From CAVQBP01 sp963723205 (GTDB taxonomy: Bacteria; Bacteroidota; Ignavibacteria; Ignavibacteriales; Ignavibacteriaceae): a stretch of 64,000 nucleotides of DNA. Below the pieces are notes generated by a model, which saw nothing but the letters and a program-made list of their open reading frames with translations, did not search any database and was not told where the DNA came from. The stretch spans positions 62,001 to 126,000 of the forward strand of contig CAVRQC010000024.1 in assembly GCA_963723205.1 (NCBI GenBank). The letters run 5' to 3'. Of this stretch, positions 1-9,585 are shown piece after piece; positions within the stretch are counted from its first letter, which is position 1, and every line of letters begins with the position of its first letter. Position numbers and translations under genes: made by a program.

Positions 1-1365
1 TGTCTTATCAAATTCAAAGAGCTTTTCTTTAAGTTGATCTAGGGCAATTTCAATTTTGTTTGAAGAGTCATTAAATATTTCATCAAGAGTAATTTTTGAA
101 GCAGATTCGACAATTCTTATTTTTAATCTTTCCGGTTCTGTAAAAATATCCTGGACCTCAAGTTCATATTTATTAAGAACTGATTTTATATTCTTTTCAA
201 TAATTGATAAAGATGAGCGCGGATAAATAACAGGAGATTCAATCTCGAATATTTTATAAAGAGGAGTTACCTGGGCAAAGTAGGCAATTTCGCTTGGCCC
301 TGCAACATAAAATGCAGTAGGTAATACAAAATCCTGACAGATAGGTCTTAAAAGTACATTAGGACTGAAATTTTCCGGTGATGTTTCAATCTCTTCTATT
401 ATCTCTTCATGAGAAAATTTCTTCCTTTTTCTTTTTAATCTAAATTCATTTTCTACGGGTTCAATTAAAAACCTTCCCTCATTATTACTATAAAATAAAT
501 TTACCGGGTGGACTTTTACCTGGGCATGATATGATTCTTCAAGTTCTGCAGAAACGCTTACTAATTTTTCAGTATGCTGTCTGAAATTATTTATTTCTTT
601 TTTAAATATTGGTTTTAAAAGAGCTTTAAACTCCTTATCCTGCGGATCAAAAATGATTAAACCATATTCATCAAAGAGCCAGAAAATTAATTCTTTAAAA
701 GCAATTTTAAATGTTTTCCCGGAACTGTAAAATTCTTTTAACTTATTAAGTATGTCTTCTTTAAATTCTGTGTCTCTTAATTTTTTATTAAGTTCATCAA
801 AAAACGTATTGATTGAATCGGTTATCTTAATTTGTCCGACGCTTCCTCTGTCTTCTTCATCATCAATTCCGTCGTCATATTTGATATTTGATAATTCATT
901 ATTTTCATCTATTATATTTATGCTTCTTACTTCATTAAAATCGTGATCATCTCCTTCTAACCAGAAAATGGGAACGAATTTATATTCATCATATCTTTCT
1001 GATAAATATTTGCTCAGCTTAATTGCTGTCATTATTTTATAAAAAGTATAAAGCGGACCACCCGCTATACCTAATTGCTGGCCGGTAACAACTGCCAGGG
1101 TCTTTTCATCCTTTAAAAAATTAATATTTTTTGAAGTTAGTTCTGACCGGTTAAGATTACCATATTGATCGTTGACAATAAAAAAAAGTTGCGAACGGTC
1201 AGGCATCTGCCTTGTTCTTGATTCTTTAATAGACTTAAATTTATTTATATATTCTTCTTTGTTATTGAAATTAAAATCATAAAAGCTGCTTACTTTTTGA
1301 GGATCATAAAGATAGTCTAAAAATATTTTTTGATTGGATGGAATCTCATTAAAATTGGTAAACAT
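1..1365 (-). CDS. bshC: BshC, bacillithiol biosynthesis cysteine-adding enzyme (3' end cut by window)
   Basis: Putative cysteine ligase that adds cysteine to glucosaminyl-malate in the last step of bacillithiol synthesis. The visible 455 codons read without a stop from ATG at 1365 to base 1. Family signatures are AVVTGQQLGIAGGPLYT (about residues 91-107) followed by a WLEGDDHDF block (about 136-143), both typical of BshC/YllA. BshC proteins are about 540 aa, so roughly 85 C-terminal residues lie outside the window. An AGGAGC ribosome site precedes the ATG by a few bases. The gene is divergent from the radical SAM gene at 1535. The family assignment is firm; the reaction is known from Firmicutes homologues. 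Confidence 0.9.
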   Translation of the reverse strand, partial: MFTNFNEIPSNQKIFLDYLYDPQKVSSFYDFNFNNKEEYINKFKSIKESRTRQMPDRSQLFFIVNDQYGNLNRSELTSKNINFLKDEKTLAVVTGQQLGIAGGPLYTFYKIMTAIKLSKYLSERYDEYKFVPIFWLEGDDHDFNEVRSINIIDENNELSNIKYDDGIDDEEDRGSVGQIKITDSINTFFDELNKKLRDTEFKEDILNKLKEFYSSGKTFKIAFKELIFWLFDEYGLIIFDPQDKEFKALLKPIFKKEINNFRQHTEKLVSVSAELEESYHAQVKVHPVNLFYSNNEGRFLIEPVENEFRLKRKRKKFSHEEIIEEIETSPENFSPNVLLRPICQDFVLPTAFYVAGPSEIAYFAQVTPLYKIFEIESPVIYPRSSLSIIEKNIKSVLNKYELEVQDIFTEPERLKIRIVESASKITLDEIFNDSSNKIEIALDQLKEKLFEFDKT

Positions 1366-1396
1366 TTTGCTCCTACAACTTAAAAATATTATGTTG

Positions 1397-1427
1397 CAAA
1401 CTAAGAAAATATGTATTGCTTAACAAA
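1397..1427 (-). promoter_or_regulatory. Candidate Bacteroidota-type promoter for bshC
   Basis: On the minus strand a TTTG (1424-1427) is separated by 19 nt from TTAGTTTG (1397-1404), close to the TTTG / TAnnTTTG consensus of the Bacteroidota housekeeping sigma factor. It lies about 30 bp before the bshC ATG. One base of the -7 box departs from consensus and no transcript start is known. Confidence 0.4.
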
Positions 1428-1534
1428 TTGAAAATTTAGTCCTTATAATTAATTAATTGCGATTAATCAGTCCTAATCACAATATTTTCTACTCATATAA
1501 CTAATGCGAAATTATAATTCAGGCCAGAGATTAT

Positions 1535-2560
1535 TTGGAAATAAATTTATTAAAATATCTAACACTAAACAGAACAATTAACATTCTTAAAATTATTACT
1601 TCATTCAGCATCTCAAGGATTTTAAGAAAGCCGATAGTTTGGGGAATGCCGGTTTCATATTCTATTGAGCCGACAAATCACTGCAACCTAAAATGCCCTG
1701 AATGTCCGTCCGGTTTAGGTGCTTTAACCCGTCCATTAGGTCTGCTAAAATTAGATGACTTTAAAAATATAATTAACCAGATAAAAAGCACCGGATTTTA
1801 TATCCAGCTTTTTTTCCAGGGAGAACCTTTTATAAATAAGCAGCTTGCTTTAATGATAAAATATGCACGTGAAAATAGTATTTATGTTTCAATAAGTACA
1901 AACGGACATTTTATTACTGAAAAAAATGTTGATTCAATTTTAGAGAATGCTCCCGATAAGCTTATTTTTTCAATTGACGGATTGGATGAAGAAAGTTACC
2001 AGAATTACAGGGTCGGGGGAACTTTTAAACAAGCTGATGAAGGTTTAAGATTACTAACCGGACGAAAGAAAGAACTGGGAAATAAAAATCCGTTCGTTGA
2101 GTTTCAATTTATTGTAATGAAGCAAAACGAACATCAGCTTGATGATGTTATAAAATATGGAAAGGAAGCAGGAGTCGATAAAGTTGTATTTAAAACGATG
2201 CAGGTATCATCTTTTGAAAACGCGTTGCATTTTCTTCCTTCAAAGGATAAATATAAGAGATATAATATTGATGACGGTAAATATCAAATTAAAAGTAAAC
2301 TGAAGAATCATTGCTTTGCTTTGTGGAGAACATCGGTAATAACCTGGGACGGGCGGGTTGTGCCCTGCTGTTTTGATAAAGATGCAAATTTCGAATTAGG
2401 AAAATTAAACAGTTTACCTGATAACCAGCTCAAACAAATCTGGAGGTCGGAAGCATACCAGAATTTCAGGAGAAGCATTTTAATTAATAGAAAGGGGAAC
2501 AGTATGTGCAACAACTGTACTGAAGGAATAAAAATTAATATAATGGGAATTGAGCAGTAG
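1535..2560 (+). CDS. Radical SAM/SPASM domain protein
   Basis: Iron-sulfur enzyme using S-adenosylmethionine to make a radical. The radical SAM cluster motif is C50-x3-C54-x2-C57 (in NHCNLKCPECPSG). The C-terminal SPASM region holds cysteines at about 260, 278, 279, 325 and 328, likely ligands for an auxiliary cluster. The start is TTG; the next in-frame ATG (residue 38) is too close to the motif. It is followed at once by a flippase-like membrane protein and a family 2 glycosyltransferase on the same strand, which suggests modification of a surface lipid or glycan. SPASM proteins also modify peptides, but no small precursor peptide gene was found nearby. The substrate is unknown. Confidence 0.85.
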   Translation: MEINLLKYLTLNRTINILKIITSFSISRILRKPIVWGMPVSYSIEPTNHCNLKCPECPSGLGALTRPLGLLKLDDFKNIINQIKSTGFYIQLFFQGEPFINKQLALMIKYARENSIYVSISTNGHFITEKNVDSILENAPDKLIFSIDGLDEESYQNYRVGGTFKQADEGLRLLTGRKKELGNKNPFVEFQFIVMKQNEHQLDDVIKYGKEAGVDKVVFKTMQVSSFENALHFLPSKDKYKRYNIDDGKYQIKSKLKNHCFALWRTSVITWDGRVVPCCFDKDANFELGKLNSLPDNQLKQIWRSEAYQNFRRSILINRKGNSMCNNCTEGIKINIMGIEQ

Positions 2561-2564
2561 AACC

Positions 2565-3551
2565 ATGTATAATGAACTAGTCAAAAATATTACTGCCAAG
2601 GAAATTCCTTTTAGTAAAAAACAATTACTTTATTCCCTTGTAAAAATCATTATCGCTTCCGGTTTAATTCTTTTTATCATCAATAAAATAAAAACAAAAG
2701 AAATTTTATCTGCATTCTATTCGGCTGATTATTATTTAATAATCCTGGCTTTTTTTTTAAGTTTCTTTAATCTTTATTTCCAGTTCTTAAAGTGGGAAAC
2801 TGTCTGTCACAGTTATTTAAATGTCAGCTCAAAAAAGAAAATATTTATTTCTCTTTTCCAAGGATTTGCGGCGGGAATTTTTACACCTGCTAGAATAGGA
2901 GAGTATTTCAGCCGCGGTTTGGCAATAAAAGAAAAATCAATTCTTCAAGTCGCAACAGCAACTTTTGTCGATAAGTTTTTTCCGCTTATAATCGTATCTT
3001 TTTTCGGAGGAATCTCTTTTATTTTATTCTTTAATTATAATCATTTGCTCCGGCTATATATTACAATTCCTGCTTTTTTCTTAGTAGTAATTTTTCTCCT
3101 GGCTTTTTTATACTTATTAATAAAGGGGAAAATTCTAAACAATGTCCCTGCAGGAATTAAACAGAATAAAAAATTTGAGAAAATATTGTTAAACATTGAA
3201 CAACTAACAAAATTAAATTTCAATTTTATTAAAAGAATGATTTTTATTTCTGCATCGTATTATTTTTGTCTTCTATTACAGTTTGCAGTTTTAGTAGCTG
3301 CATTTGCTCATAGTTTCCATTTTTTTGAATATTTATGGAACGGCAGTTTGATAATGTTTGCCAAATCAATTATACCACAGGTATCACTTGGTGATTTGGG
3401 GATCAGGGAAGGTTTTTCGATATATTTTTATACTAAAATTGGTGTGACAGCCTCAACTGCATTTGATGCATCATTTTTTTTATTTCTGATTAATTTAATT
3501 TTTCCTTCTATAATAGGCATGATTTTACTTTATAAGAAGAATAATGATTAA
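2565..3551 (+). CDS. Flippase-like / lysylphosphatidylglycerol synthase TM-region (YbhN/AglD-type) membrane protein
   Basis: Polytopic inner-membrane protein of about 328 aa with around eight hydrophobic segments and the family's conserved middle part (FTPARIGEYFSRGLA) and late motif (SLGDLGIREGF). Members of this family (UPF0104) act in lipid or lipid-linked glycan translocation or synthesis, usually next to glycosyltransferases as here. ATG at 2565 is preferred; an upstream TTG at 2550 would overlap the radical SAM gene by 11 nt and has no better ribosome site. The 3' end overlaps the next gene by 8 nt, so the genes are probably translationally coupled. The exact substrate cannot be read from sequence. 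Confidence 0.8.
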   Translation: MYNELVKNITAKEIPFSKKQLLYSLVKIIIASGLILFIINKIKTKEILSAFYSADYYLIILAFFLSFFNLYFQFLKWETVCHSYLNVSSKKKIFISLFQGFAAGIFTPARIGEYFSRGLAIKEKSILQVATATFVDKFFPLIIVSFFGGISFILFFNYNHLLRLYITIPAFFLVVIFLLAFLYLLIKGKILNNVPAGIKQNKKFEKILLNIEQLTKLNFNFIKRMIFISASYYFCLLLQFAVLVAAFAHSFHFFEYLWNGSLIMFAKSIIPQVSLGDLGIREGFSIYFYTKIGVTASTAFDASFFLFLINLIFPSIIGMILLYKKNND

Positions 3552-4677
3552 TCTTTTAATTCTCATTTTTTTAATCTTAGTATTTTACTACTGTTATTTT
3601 CTTGTTTCCATCCTGATAGGTTTGATAAAATTAAAACCGGTCTTTAAAAAAGAACCTGTATCTGAGTTCGTATCAATCATAATTCCATTTAGAAATGAAG
3701 AAGATAATATTCTGTTAAATCTTAAAAGTGTTGAGGCACAGAATTATCCAAAAGAAAAATTCGAGGTTATTTATGTTGATGATTCTTCAACCGATAATTC
3801 ATTAGAAATTCTTAAGTCATCTATAAAGAATGAAAACATAAAAGTTTTTTCTCTGCCGGAAAATCTTGGAGAAATAGCCAGGAAAAAAAGAACTGTTAAT
3901 TTTGGAATAGAAAATTGCAGGGGGGAAATAATTGTTACAACAGATGCCGATTGCATCCATTCACCTGAGTGGTTAGTGAATTTGTTAAGTGCTTTAGATG
4001 ACAAAACCGGTTTTATCTCCGGTCCTGTCGAATTTATTGATGATAAAAGTGTTTTTGCCGAACTCCAGCAGATTGAATTTGCAGGTTTAATTTTAACCGG
4101 TGCCGGTTTAATTAAAATGAATCGGCCGATCATATGTAATGCTGCAAATATCGCTTATAGAAAAAGTATTTTTGAAAGCTTAAATGGTTTTCAGGATCAT
4201 CTACATATTTCATCAGGTGATGACGGTTTTTTGATGCAGAAAATTCACAAAGATGGAAAGTATTGCGTAAAGTTCTGTCTTAACAAGGGTGCCGTAGTTA
4301 AGACAAAATCTGCGGATTCAATACTGCAATTTTTTCAGCAAAGGAAACGTTGGGCAAGTAAGAGTATTTACTATAATGATAAAAAAATAATTATTGAGCT
4401 AATTCTAATCTTCTTTTTTTATCTGGGCTTAGTAGTCCAATTTTTATTAGGTTTTCTTGTCTCAAAAATATTTTTCTTTCTTCTATTTGACAGCCTTTTT
4501 ATAAAATTTCTGCTTGAATTTCTGATTTTAAAAATGGGAAATAAAATTTTATTCCCGGGATTAAAACTCCGTTATTTCCTTTTAGCCGAACTGCTTCAAT
4601 TACCTTATATATTATTTTCAAGTACAGCCGGATTATTTGGGAATTTCACCTGGAAAGAGCGAAAAGTTAAACGCTGA
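3544..4677 (+). CDS. Membrane-anchored family 2 glycosyltransferase
   Basis: GT-A fold glycosyltransferase of 377 aa. One N-terminal membrane segment (about 1-28) precedes the catalytic domain, with D79/D80 in VIYVDDSSTD, the metal-binding DAD at 134-136 (TTDADC), a later GDD acceptor motif (SSGDDGF) and QQRKRW. The C-terminal 90 residues are hydrophobic, as in processive or lipid-acceptor GT2 enzymes. It overlaps the upstream flippase-like gene by 8 nt and closes a three-gene unit with the radical SAM gene. It likely glycosylates a lipid or polyprenyl acceptor at the inner membrane; donor and acceptor are unknown. Confidence 0.85.
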   Translation: MINLLILIFLILVFYYCYFLVSILIGLIKLKPVFKKEPVSEFVSIIIPFRNEEDNILLNLKSVEAQNYPKEKFEVIYVDDSSTDNSLEILKSSIKNENIKVFSLPENLGEIARKKRTVNFGIENCRGEIIVTTDADCIHSPEWLVNLLSALDDKTGFISGPVEFIDDKSVFAELQQIEFAGLILTGAGLIKMNRPIICNAANIAYRKSIFESLNGFQDHLHISSGDDGFLMQKIHKDGKYCVKFCLNKGAVVKTKSADSILQFFQQRKRWASKSIYYNDKKIIIELILIFFFYLGLVVQFLLGFLVSKIFFFLLFDSLFIKFLLEFLILKMGNKILFPGLKLRYFLLAELLQLPYILFSSTAGLFGNFTWKERKVKR

Positions 4678-4811
4678 TGTATAAATAAATAATTTACTGT
4701 CCAATAAATTGTACACAAAATCAAAAAAATATCTAAATAATCAAAGAAAAATGGGAATTTCTGTATGGCATATTCGTTGAATAATAATAAATAAAGTTCA
4801 CGAGGTTTATC

Positions 4812-5999
4812 ATGAAAAAGATATTTTTAATAGCTGTTTTTTTAATCACCGGTTTAGTATTTCAGGCAAATACAAATGCACAGGTGCCGGGACGTTTTGG
4901 ATTCTTTTATAATAATTTAGCTCCATATGGAAGCTGGATTGAATTAAGTTATGGAGTTAATGTATGGAGACCAAACATTATGCAGAGAAACTGGTCCCCT
5001 TATCAAGATGGTCAGTGGATATGGACTAATGACGGATGGTATTGGGATTCCTATGAACCTTTCGGCTGGATAACATATCATTATGGCCGCTGGTACTATG
5101 ATGATTATTATGGCTGGATATGGGTTCCTGATGACCAATGGGCTCCTGCATGGGTGGAATGGCGCTATGATAACGATTATATCGGATGGGCTCCTTTACC
5201 TCCATATGCTAATTTCTCAATAAGTTTAGGAATACATTTTAGCATTAACTTTGTTACACCATATTCGCATTGGCACTTTGTAAGATATAATCATTTCTGC
5301 AATCCGCATATATCTAACTACTATATTGGCCATACATATGTCAATAACTTTTTCTCCAGGACTAAATACAGAACAAATTATGGATTCCAGGACGGCAGAG
5401 TTATTAACCGGGGAGTTGATATAGATATCGTAAAAAGAAGAAGCGGGCAGAATATACAGACACGGCAAATAAGAGCAGTATCAAATCCTTCGGATCTTAG
5501 AAATTCGAACGGCAACCGGAACGAAGTTAGAAGTTTTATTGGATCGAGAGAAGAACTTTCGAGAGGAGATACACGAAATATTCAAATTAGAAAAGCTGAA
5601 AGAAATTCAACTCTTGAAACTTCCAGAATGGAAATTGGAAGAAGCCGGGATATAAGTAGGGAAGAAATAATTAACAGAAATAATGAAAACAGAAATGCTG
5701 CGAAAGAATCAGTCCCTAGAGTTATAGGCAGAGATAATAATGTACCAAACAGGAGTATTCAACAAGAAAGAGAAACAAATACAAGAACTATTCAACCTGG
5801 TAATAGTGGAATTGAAAAAAAGGAAGAACAAACCAATAGACAAACAACCAGAGAAAGCAGACCTAATTATACACCGCAGAGAGTTGAAAGGAGCAGTGAG
5901 GTACGAAGAGAAAGTGCTCCTCCACAGAGAGTTGAAAGACGTTCCAACGGGAATGAAAGAAATAATTCTTCCAGCGGAAGCCGCGAGAGAAGAAGATAG
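4812..5999 (+). CDS. Exported DUF6600-type Trp/Tyr-rich protein with Arg/Asn/Glu-rich tail
   Basis: Begins with a signal peptide (about residues 1-24, ending in NTNAQ). Residues about 37-135 are a run of short WxxYxxGxW-like units (GQWIWTNDGWYWDSYEPFGW, then HYGRWYYDDYYGWIWVP), the pattern of the DUF6600 family found in exported proteins. From about residue 190 to the end the chain is low-complexity, rich in Arg, Asn, Glu, Ser and Gln, probably disordered. The protein is exported; its role is unknown. It is a single-gene unit: a terminator follows 27 nt after the stop. Shadow frames in the purine-rich tail (for example 5740-6003) are composition artefacts. Confidence 0.7.
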   Translation: MKKIFLIAVFLITGLVFQANTNAQVPGRFGFFYNNLAPYGSWIELSYGVNVWRPNIMQRNWSPYQDGQWIWTNDGWYWDSYEPFGWITYHYGRWYYDDYYGWIWVPDDQWAPAWVEWRYDNDYIGWAPLPPYANFSISLGIHFSINFVTPYSHWHFVRYNHFCNPHISNYYIGHTYVNNFFSRTKYRTNYGFQDGRVINRGVDIDIVKRRSGQNIQTRQIRAVSNPSDLRNSNGNRNEVRSFIGSREELSRGDTRNIQIRKAERNSTLETSRMEIGRSRDISREEIINRNNENRNAAKESVPRVIGRDNNVPNRSIQQERETNTRTIQPGNSGIEKKEEQTNRQTTRESRPNYTPQRVERSSEVRRESAPPQRVERRSNGNERNNSSSGSRERRR

Positions 6000-6025
6000 A
6001 TGATGACGCAAATATAACCTCCGAT

Positions 6026-6055
6026 AAAAGCAGTGCCGCGGCACTGCTTTTTTTT
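6026..6055 (+). terminator. Rho-independent terminator
   Basis: A perfect 26-bp palindrome (6026-6051; arms AAAAGCAGTGCC and GGCACTGCTTTT around a central CG pair) runs into T8. It ends transcription of the DUF6600 gene. It is the clearest intrinsic terminator in the window. Confidence 0.9.
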
Positions 6056-6242
6056 ATTTATTAACTTCAGTTATTAAGTTTTTGTAAAAATATAATTAAT
6101 AAGTTGCTTTGATAATTGCAGATTTTTATTTTAACTAATGCATTGGGAAAAAATGGGAAAATTGAACCTTATTCAATTATTAAATTGCCCGCATGAATCG
6201 ATTTCAAGATAAATAGTTATTTAAAAATCTTAAAGGAGTTAA

Positions 6243-8090
6243 ATGAAATCATTATTAAAATTATTAATTCTGATTCTGTTTTTTAACTTTTCATTTGCAG
6301 TTTTTGCGAAAGATGTACAGATATGGGAAAAACAGGAACTTACATTTACTGCTGCCAACCATTATAACAATCCTTACAAGGAAGTTACTGTCTGGGTTGA
6401 TCTTGTTGGACCTGATTTCAATAAAAGAATTTATGGCTTTTGGGATGGTGGACAAACATATCTTGTAAGATTAGCTGCTGATAAGCCCGGAAAATGGTCA
6501 TGGAAAAGCGGTTCGACTCCTGAAGATCCGGGATTATCAGGGAAGAATGGATCGTTTAATGCTATTGAATGGACAAAGACAGAAAAAAATGAAAATCCTC
6601 TAAGACACGGTTTTATTCGTTCCACTCCAAATCATCATGCACTTGAATATGCAGATGGAACTCCTTATCTCATAATTGGCGATACATGGTATTCTCTTGG
6701 AACTAACCGGTTTCGCTGGTATGATGATAATAAAGATCGCCCAATCGGACCCGATGCAGGATTTAAAGATTATGTTCGTTATCGAAAAGCACAGGGGTAT
6801 AACTGGGTAAATATGATTGCAGCATTTCCTAACTGGATGACAGATGGCAGATCATGGCATCTTGTTATGGATGATTCTGCTAAAACAACCGTTCGTTCTG
6901 CATGGCTGGAATTCGGTACCGGAAGTGCTAAAAATATGGATAATGAAGGCGGAAGACCTTTCTTCTTTCCAGGAAAGGTTCCCGGATATGAGCAAGTATT
7001 TCCTAATGTTGATAGTATTAACCCGGATTATTTTAAATATATTGACAGAAAAATTGATTATCTCAATGCAAACGGATTTATTCCTTTTATTGAGGTTTCC
7101 CGACGCGATGCCGGGCTTTGCTGGTATAAATATTACGGCTGGCCTGATTCATATGCACGCTTTATACAGTATGTCTGGTCACGTTATCAGGCAAACAATG
7201 TAGTTTTAAGCCCGATTCATCTTGATATAATTGATGAAACCGTAAGCCCGGAGGATTATATTAATGCAATCCATGAAGTTGAGAAAAAGTACGGACCTCC
7301 TCCTTTCGGAACACTCCTCTCGGCAAATGCAAATCCATCCACACTTGAAAACTGGGGAGACAATTCATGGGTTACTCTGCATCAAATCGGCAATATGCGC
7401 GAGCACAATAATTACTGGTATCTGACTGAAATTTTTAATCTGAAAGATCCAAAACCTGCTTTGAATGGTGAACCGTATTATGCCGGTTATAGAGATGCAC
7501 GGGGTCCCGGCTCAGCTAATTATACACGTGGTGCAAAGGGGGGTACTGAACTCGATAATGAATTTGTGAGATCCGGTATTTACGGCAGTTTTTTATTGGG
7601 AGGATTTGCCGGTTTTGTTTATGGAGCAGAGGGAATATGGGGTGCAGATATAGAACCTTCCGCACCTGTACATATGTGGGAAGCATTCCAGTGGACTTCG
7701 GGTGCACAGGTACAATATCTTAATAATTTTGCTTTCTCTATCGGAAAACGATACCGGGAACTTGTACCAATGGCTGATCTTGTATCACCAAATAAAACCC
7801 GGGATATACTGAGCTATCAGGGATGGGCATATTGTGCACGAACAAATGACAAAAATATTTTCCTGGCATATTTTGAAAAAGGCTGTAAAAAGTCCCAAAT
7901 CCGGGGAGCACATTTGAATAGTTTGTATGAAGCTCAATGGTTTAATCCCAGAAATGGAAACTGGCAGGATGTTGGAGATGGTACTGTAGTAGCAAACAAA
8001 ATAGGAATTATACAATTACCGGATTTCCCTGATGAAAAAGATTGGGGACTTCGATTAATTTATTTACGCAGTTTACCGGGTATGCAATAA
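6243..8090 (+). CDS. Exported DUF5060/DUF4038 glycoside hydrolase (apiosidase-like)
   Basis: 615-aa secreted enzyme. Signal peptide about 1-22. Residues about 25-115 form a beta-sandwich of the DUF5060 type (WEKQELTFTA ... GKWSWKSGS). Residues about 125-490 are a TIM-barrel DUF4038 domain beginning with HHALEYADGTPYLIIGDTWY, followed by a C-terminal putative collagen-binding-like sandwich (NPRNGNWQDVGDG). DUF4038 enzymes include apiosidases acting on plant cell-wall polysaccharide (GH140), but the family is broader and the substrate here is not determined. A good ribosome site (AAAGGAG) precedes the ATG. The next gene is 33 nt downstream. Confidence 0.8.
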   Translation: MKSLLKLLILILFFNFSFAVFAKDVQIWEKQELTFTAANHYNNPYKEVTVWVDLVGPDFNKRIYGFWDGGQTYLVRLAADKPGKWSWKSGSTPEDPGLSGKNGSFNAIEWTKTEKNENPLRHGFIRSTPNHHALEYADGTPYLIIGDTWYSLGTNRFRWYDDNKDRPIGPDAGFKDYVRYRKAQGYNWVNMIAAFPNWMTDGRSWHLVMDDSAKTTVRSAWLEFGTGSAKNMDNEGGRPFFFPGKVPGYEQVFPNVDSINPDYFKYIDRKIDYLNANGFIPFIEVSRRDAGLCWYKYYGWPDSYARFIQYVWSRYQANNVVLSPIHLDIIDETVSPEDYINAIHEVEKKYGPPPFGTLLSANANPSTLENWGDNSWVTLHQIGNMREHNNYWYLTEIFNLKDPKPALNGEPYYAGYRDARGPGSANYTRGAKGGTELDNEFVRSGIYGSFLLGGFAGFVYGAEGIWGADIEPSAPVHMWEAFQWTSGAQVQYLNNFAFSIGKRYRELVPMADLVSPNKTRDILSYQGWAYCARTNDKNIFLAYFEKGCKKSQIRGAHLNSLYEAQWFNPRNGNWQDVGDGTVVANKIGIIQLPDFPDEKDWGLRLIYLRSLPGMQ

Positions 8091-8123
8091 AATTAAATTG
8101 TTTAATTAAGATATCTTTAAGTT

Positions 8124-9272
8124 ATGGAAACAATTACTTATTCGATAAAACGCGGTAATAATAATTCTGAAGAATATTATAAGGAAGTCCGTGATTTTAC
8201 AGATGAAGTATTAATCCATGCTGAAAATTCTCTCAAGCCCATTGTCATGGAGTTTGTAGAATACCTTCGAGAATATAAACTGGAAGAGATAAGAGAAATT
8301 GAGGAATATATTCTTGAGCTTATTAGTTTTGGCATCCTTTGGCGTTCATATGCAAATAAAGCTTTAAAAGTTAAAAATGCTCCGTTTATTACTTTGGCCA
8401 GAATGTCTGAATGGCGTAAAAAACATCAGAAAATAAAACCATTAATTGATTATGCCAGGGGTTTCTTATTTACACTTTATCTTCTGCCTGATGTTGATGA
8501 TAATAAAGCTGCAATTCCTAAACTAGAGCAGATTGATCATGTATGTAAATGGTTTGAAGCAACCGGGGAATTCAGGGAACAGGCTCTCAGGTTTATCAGG
8601 TGGAGAGCTTTCTGGGGAAATGAAAGTCCTGAAAATTTATATAAAATATTTTATGTAATTGAAGAATTTACTGATTGGTTTGAAAAACGTTCAAAGGAGG
8701 TACTTGGTAAGTATACTGAAAATGTTGAAAGTTTTTTAAATCTATCGGGAAAATTTTATCAGTGGCGTGAAGACAGGATATCCTGTACCCGTACAAGACT
8801 TGAATATCATTTAAATATGGTTGGAGCCGAATTGATGAACCGTGCCTTTAGAACCGGATATAATAATACAAATGCCAAAGTAGTTCTTGTTCCGGGATGC
8901 ATGCGCAGCAGGTTACCCGATGAATGTGAAGCAAAAAGAGTTAAGGAAGGATTAATATGTGAAGGTTGTTTACCCGGCTGTCATGTTAACCAGCTTAGGG
9001 AGATGGGCAAAAAACAAGGATTCGATGTTTACATCATTCCTCACGCATCCGATCTTTCTCTATGGGGACCGAAAAAAGGTCGTCCTGCCAGAGGAGTTGT
9101 AGCTTCCGCCTGCGTTACAACATTAGTGGAAGGGGGATGGGAATTAAAAAGATATGATGTTCCGGCGCAATGCGTTTTGCTTGATTACTGCGGCTGTAAA
9201 AAACATTGGCACCGCGACGGAATAACTACAGAACTAAATATTCGCGAATTAAAGAGAATATTATCAAATTAA
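8124..9272 (+). CDS. DUF116 domain protein
   Basis: 382-aa cytoplasmic protein of unknown function. The N-terminal half (about 1-240) is helical and acidic. The C-terminal part matches the cysteine-rich DUF116 pattern: VLVPGCMRSR, then ICEGCLPGCHVNQ, then VASACVTTLVEGGW, then LLDYCGCKKHW. The spaced cysteines (about eight in 120 residues) suggest metal or iron-sulfur binding. It follows the DUF4038 gene by 33 nt, but that spacing alone does not show a shared function. Family identity is by motif pattern; no activity is proposed. Confidence 0.65.
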   Translation: METITYSIKRGNNNSEEYYKEVRDFTDEVLIHAENSLKPIVMEFVEYLREYKLEEIREIEEYILELISFGILWRSYANKALKVKNAPFITLARMSEWRKKHQKIKPLIDYARGFLFTLYLLPDVDDNKAAIPKLEQIDHVCKWFEATGEFREQALRFIRWRAFWGNESPENLYKIFYVIEEFTDWFEKRSKEVLGKYTENVESFLNLSGKFYQWREDRISCTRTRLEYHLNMVGAELMNRAFRTGYNNTNAKVVLVPGCMRSRLPDECEAKRVKEGLICEGCLPGCHVNQLREMGKKQGFDVYIIPHASDLSLWGPKKGRPARGVVASACVTTLVEGGWELKRYDVPAQCVLLDYCGCKKHWHRDGITTELNIRELKRILSN

Positions 9273-9585
9273 AAACAAAAAAATTTAATAATATCAAAAT
9301 ATAACAATTATAAAAAGGGTAACCATGAAAAGACTATTTATCGTCGAAATATAGAACAATAAATTGTAATTACTCCGGGATTTCCTTTCGGTTAAAAAAC
9401 ATTAATACTACATCAAACAACAATATAACAATTTAACAATATGGCAATTAAACAATTAAATATTCAAATAAAATAAGAGAATTATTTATTCCATTAATAA
9501 ATAAAATCGCTATTTTTATGTATTGGAAAAAATAATATTTATTATTGAATTATTAATTAAACAAAATTTTGAAAAGAGAACTTAA
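9273..9585 (+). other. Gene-free AT-rich stretch before maeB
   Basis: 313 nt with no credible gene. It holds a run of AACAAT/ACAATT words around 9415-9465 and an 8-codon reading frame at 9325 (MKRLFIVEI, then stop) that could be a decayed gene start. The maeB promoter presumably lies here, but no box pair stands out. Confidence 0.5.

Noticed and set aside
5740..6003. Open frame in another phase over the DUF6600 tail
   Set aside because: It lies wholly inside the purine-rich low-complexity tail of a well-supported exported protein and has no ribosome site or family match.
9415..9465. AACAAT-rich words considered as iterons or an origin
   Set aside because: Spacing is irregular, composition is simply AT-rich, and no DnaA boxes or replication genes are near.
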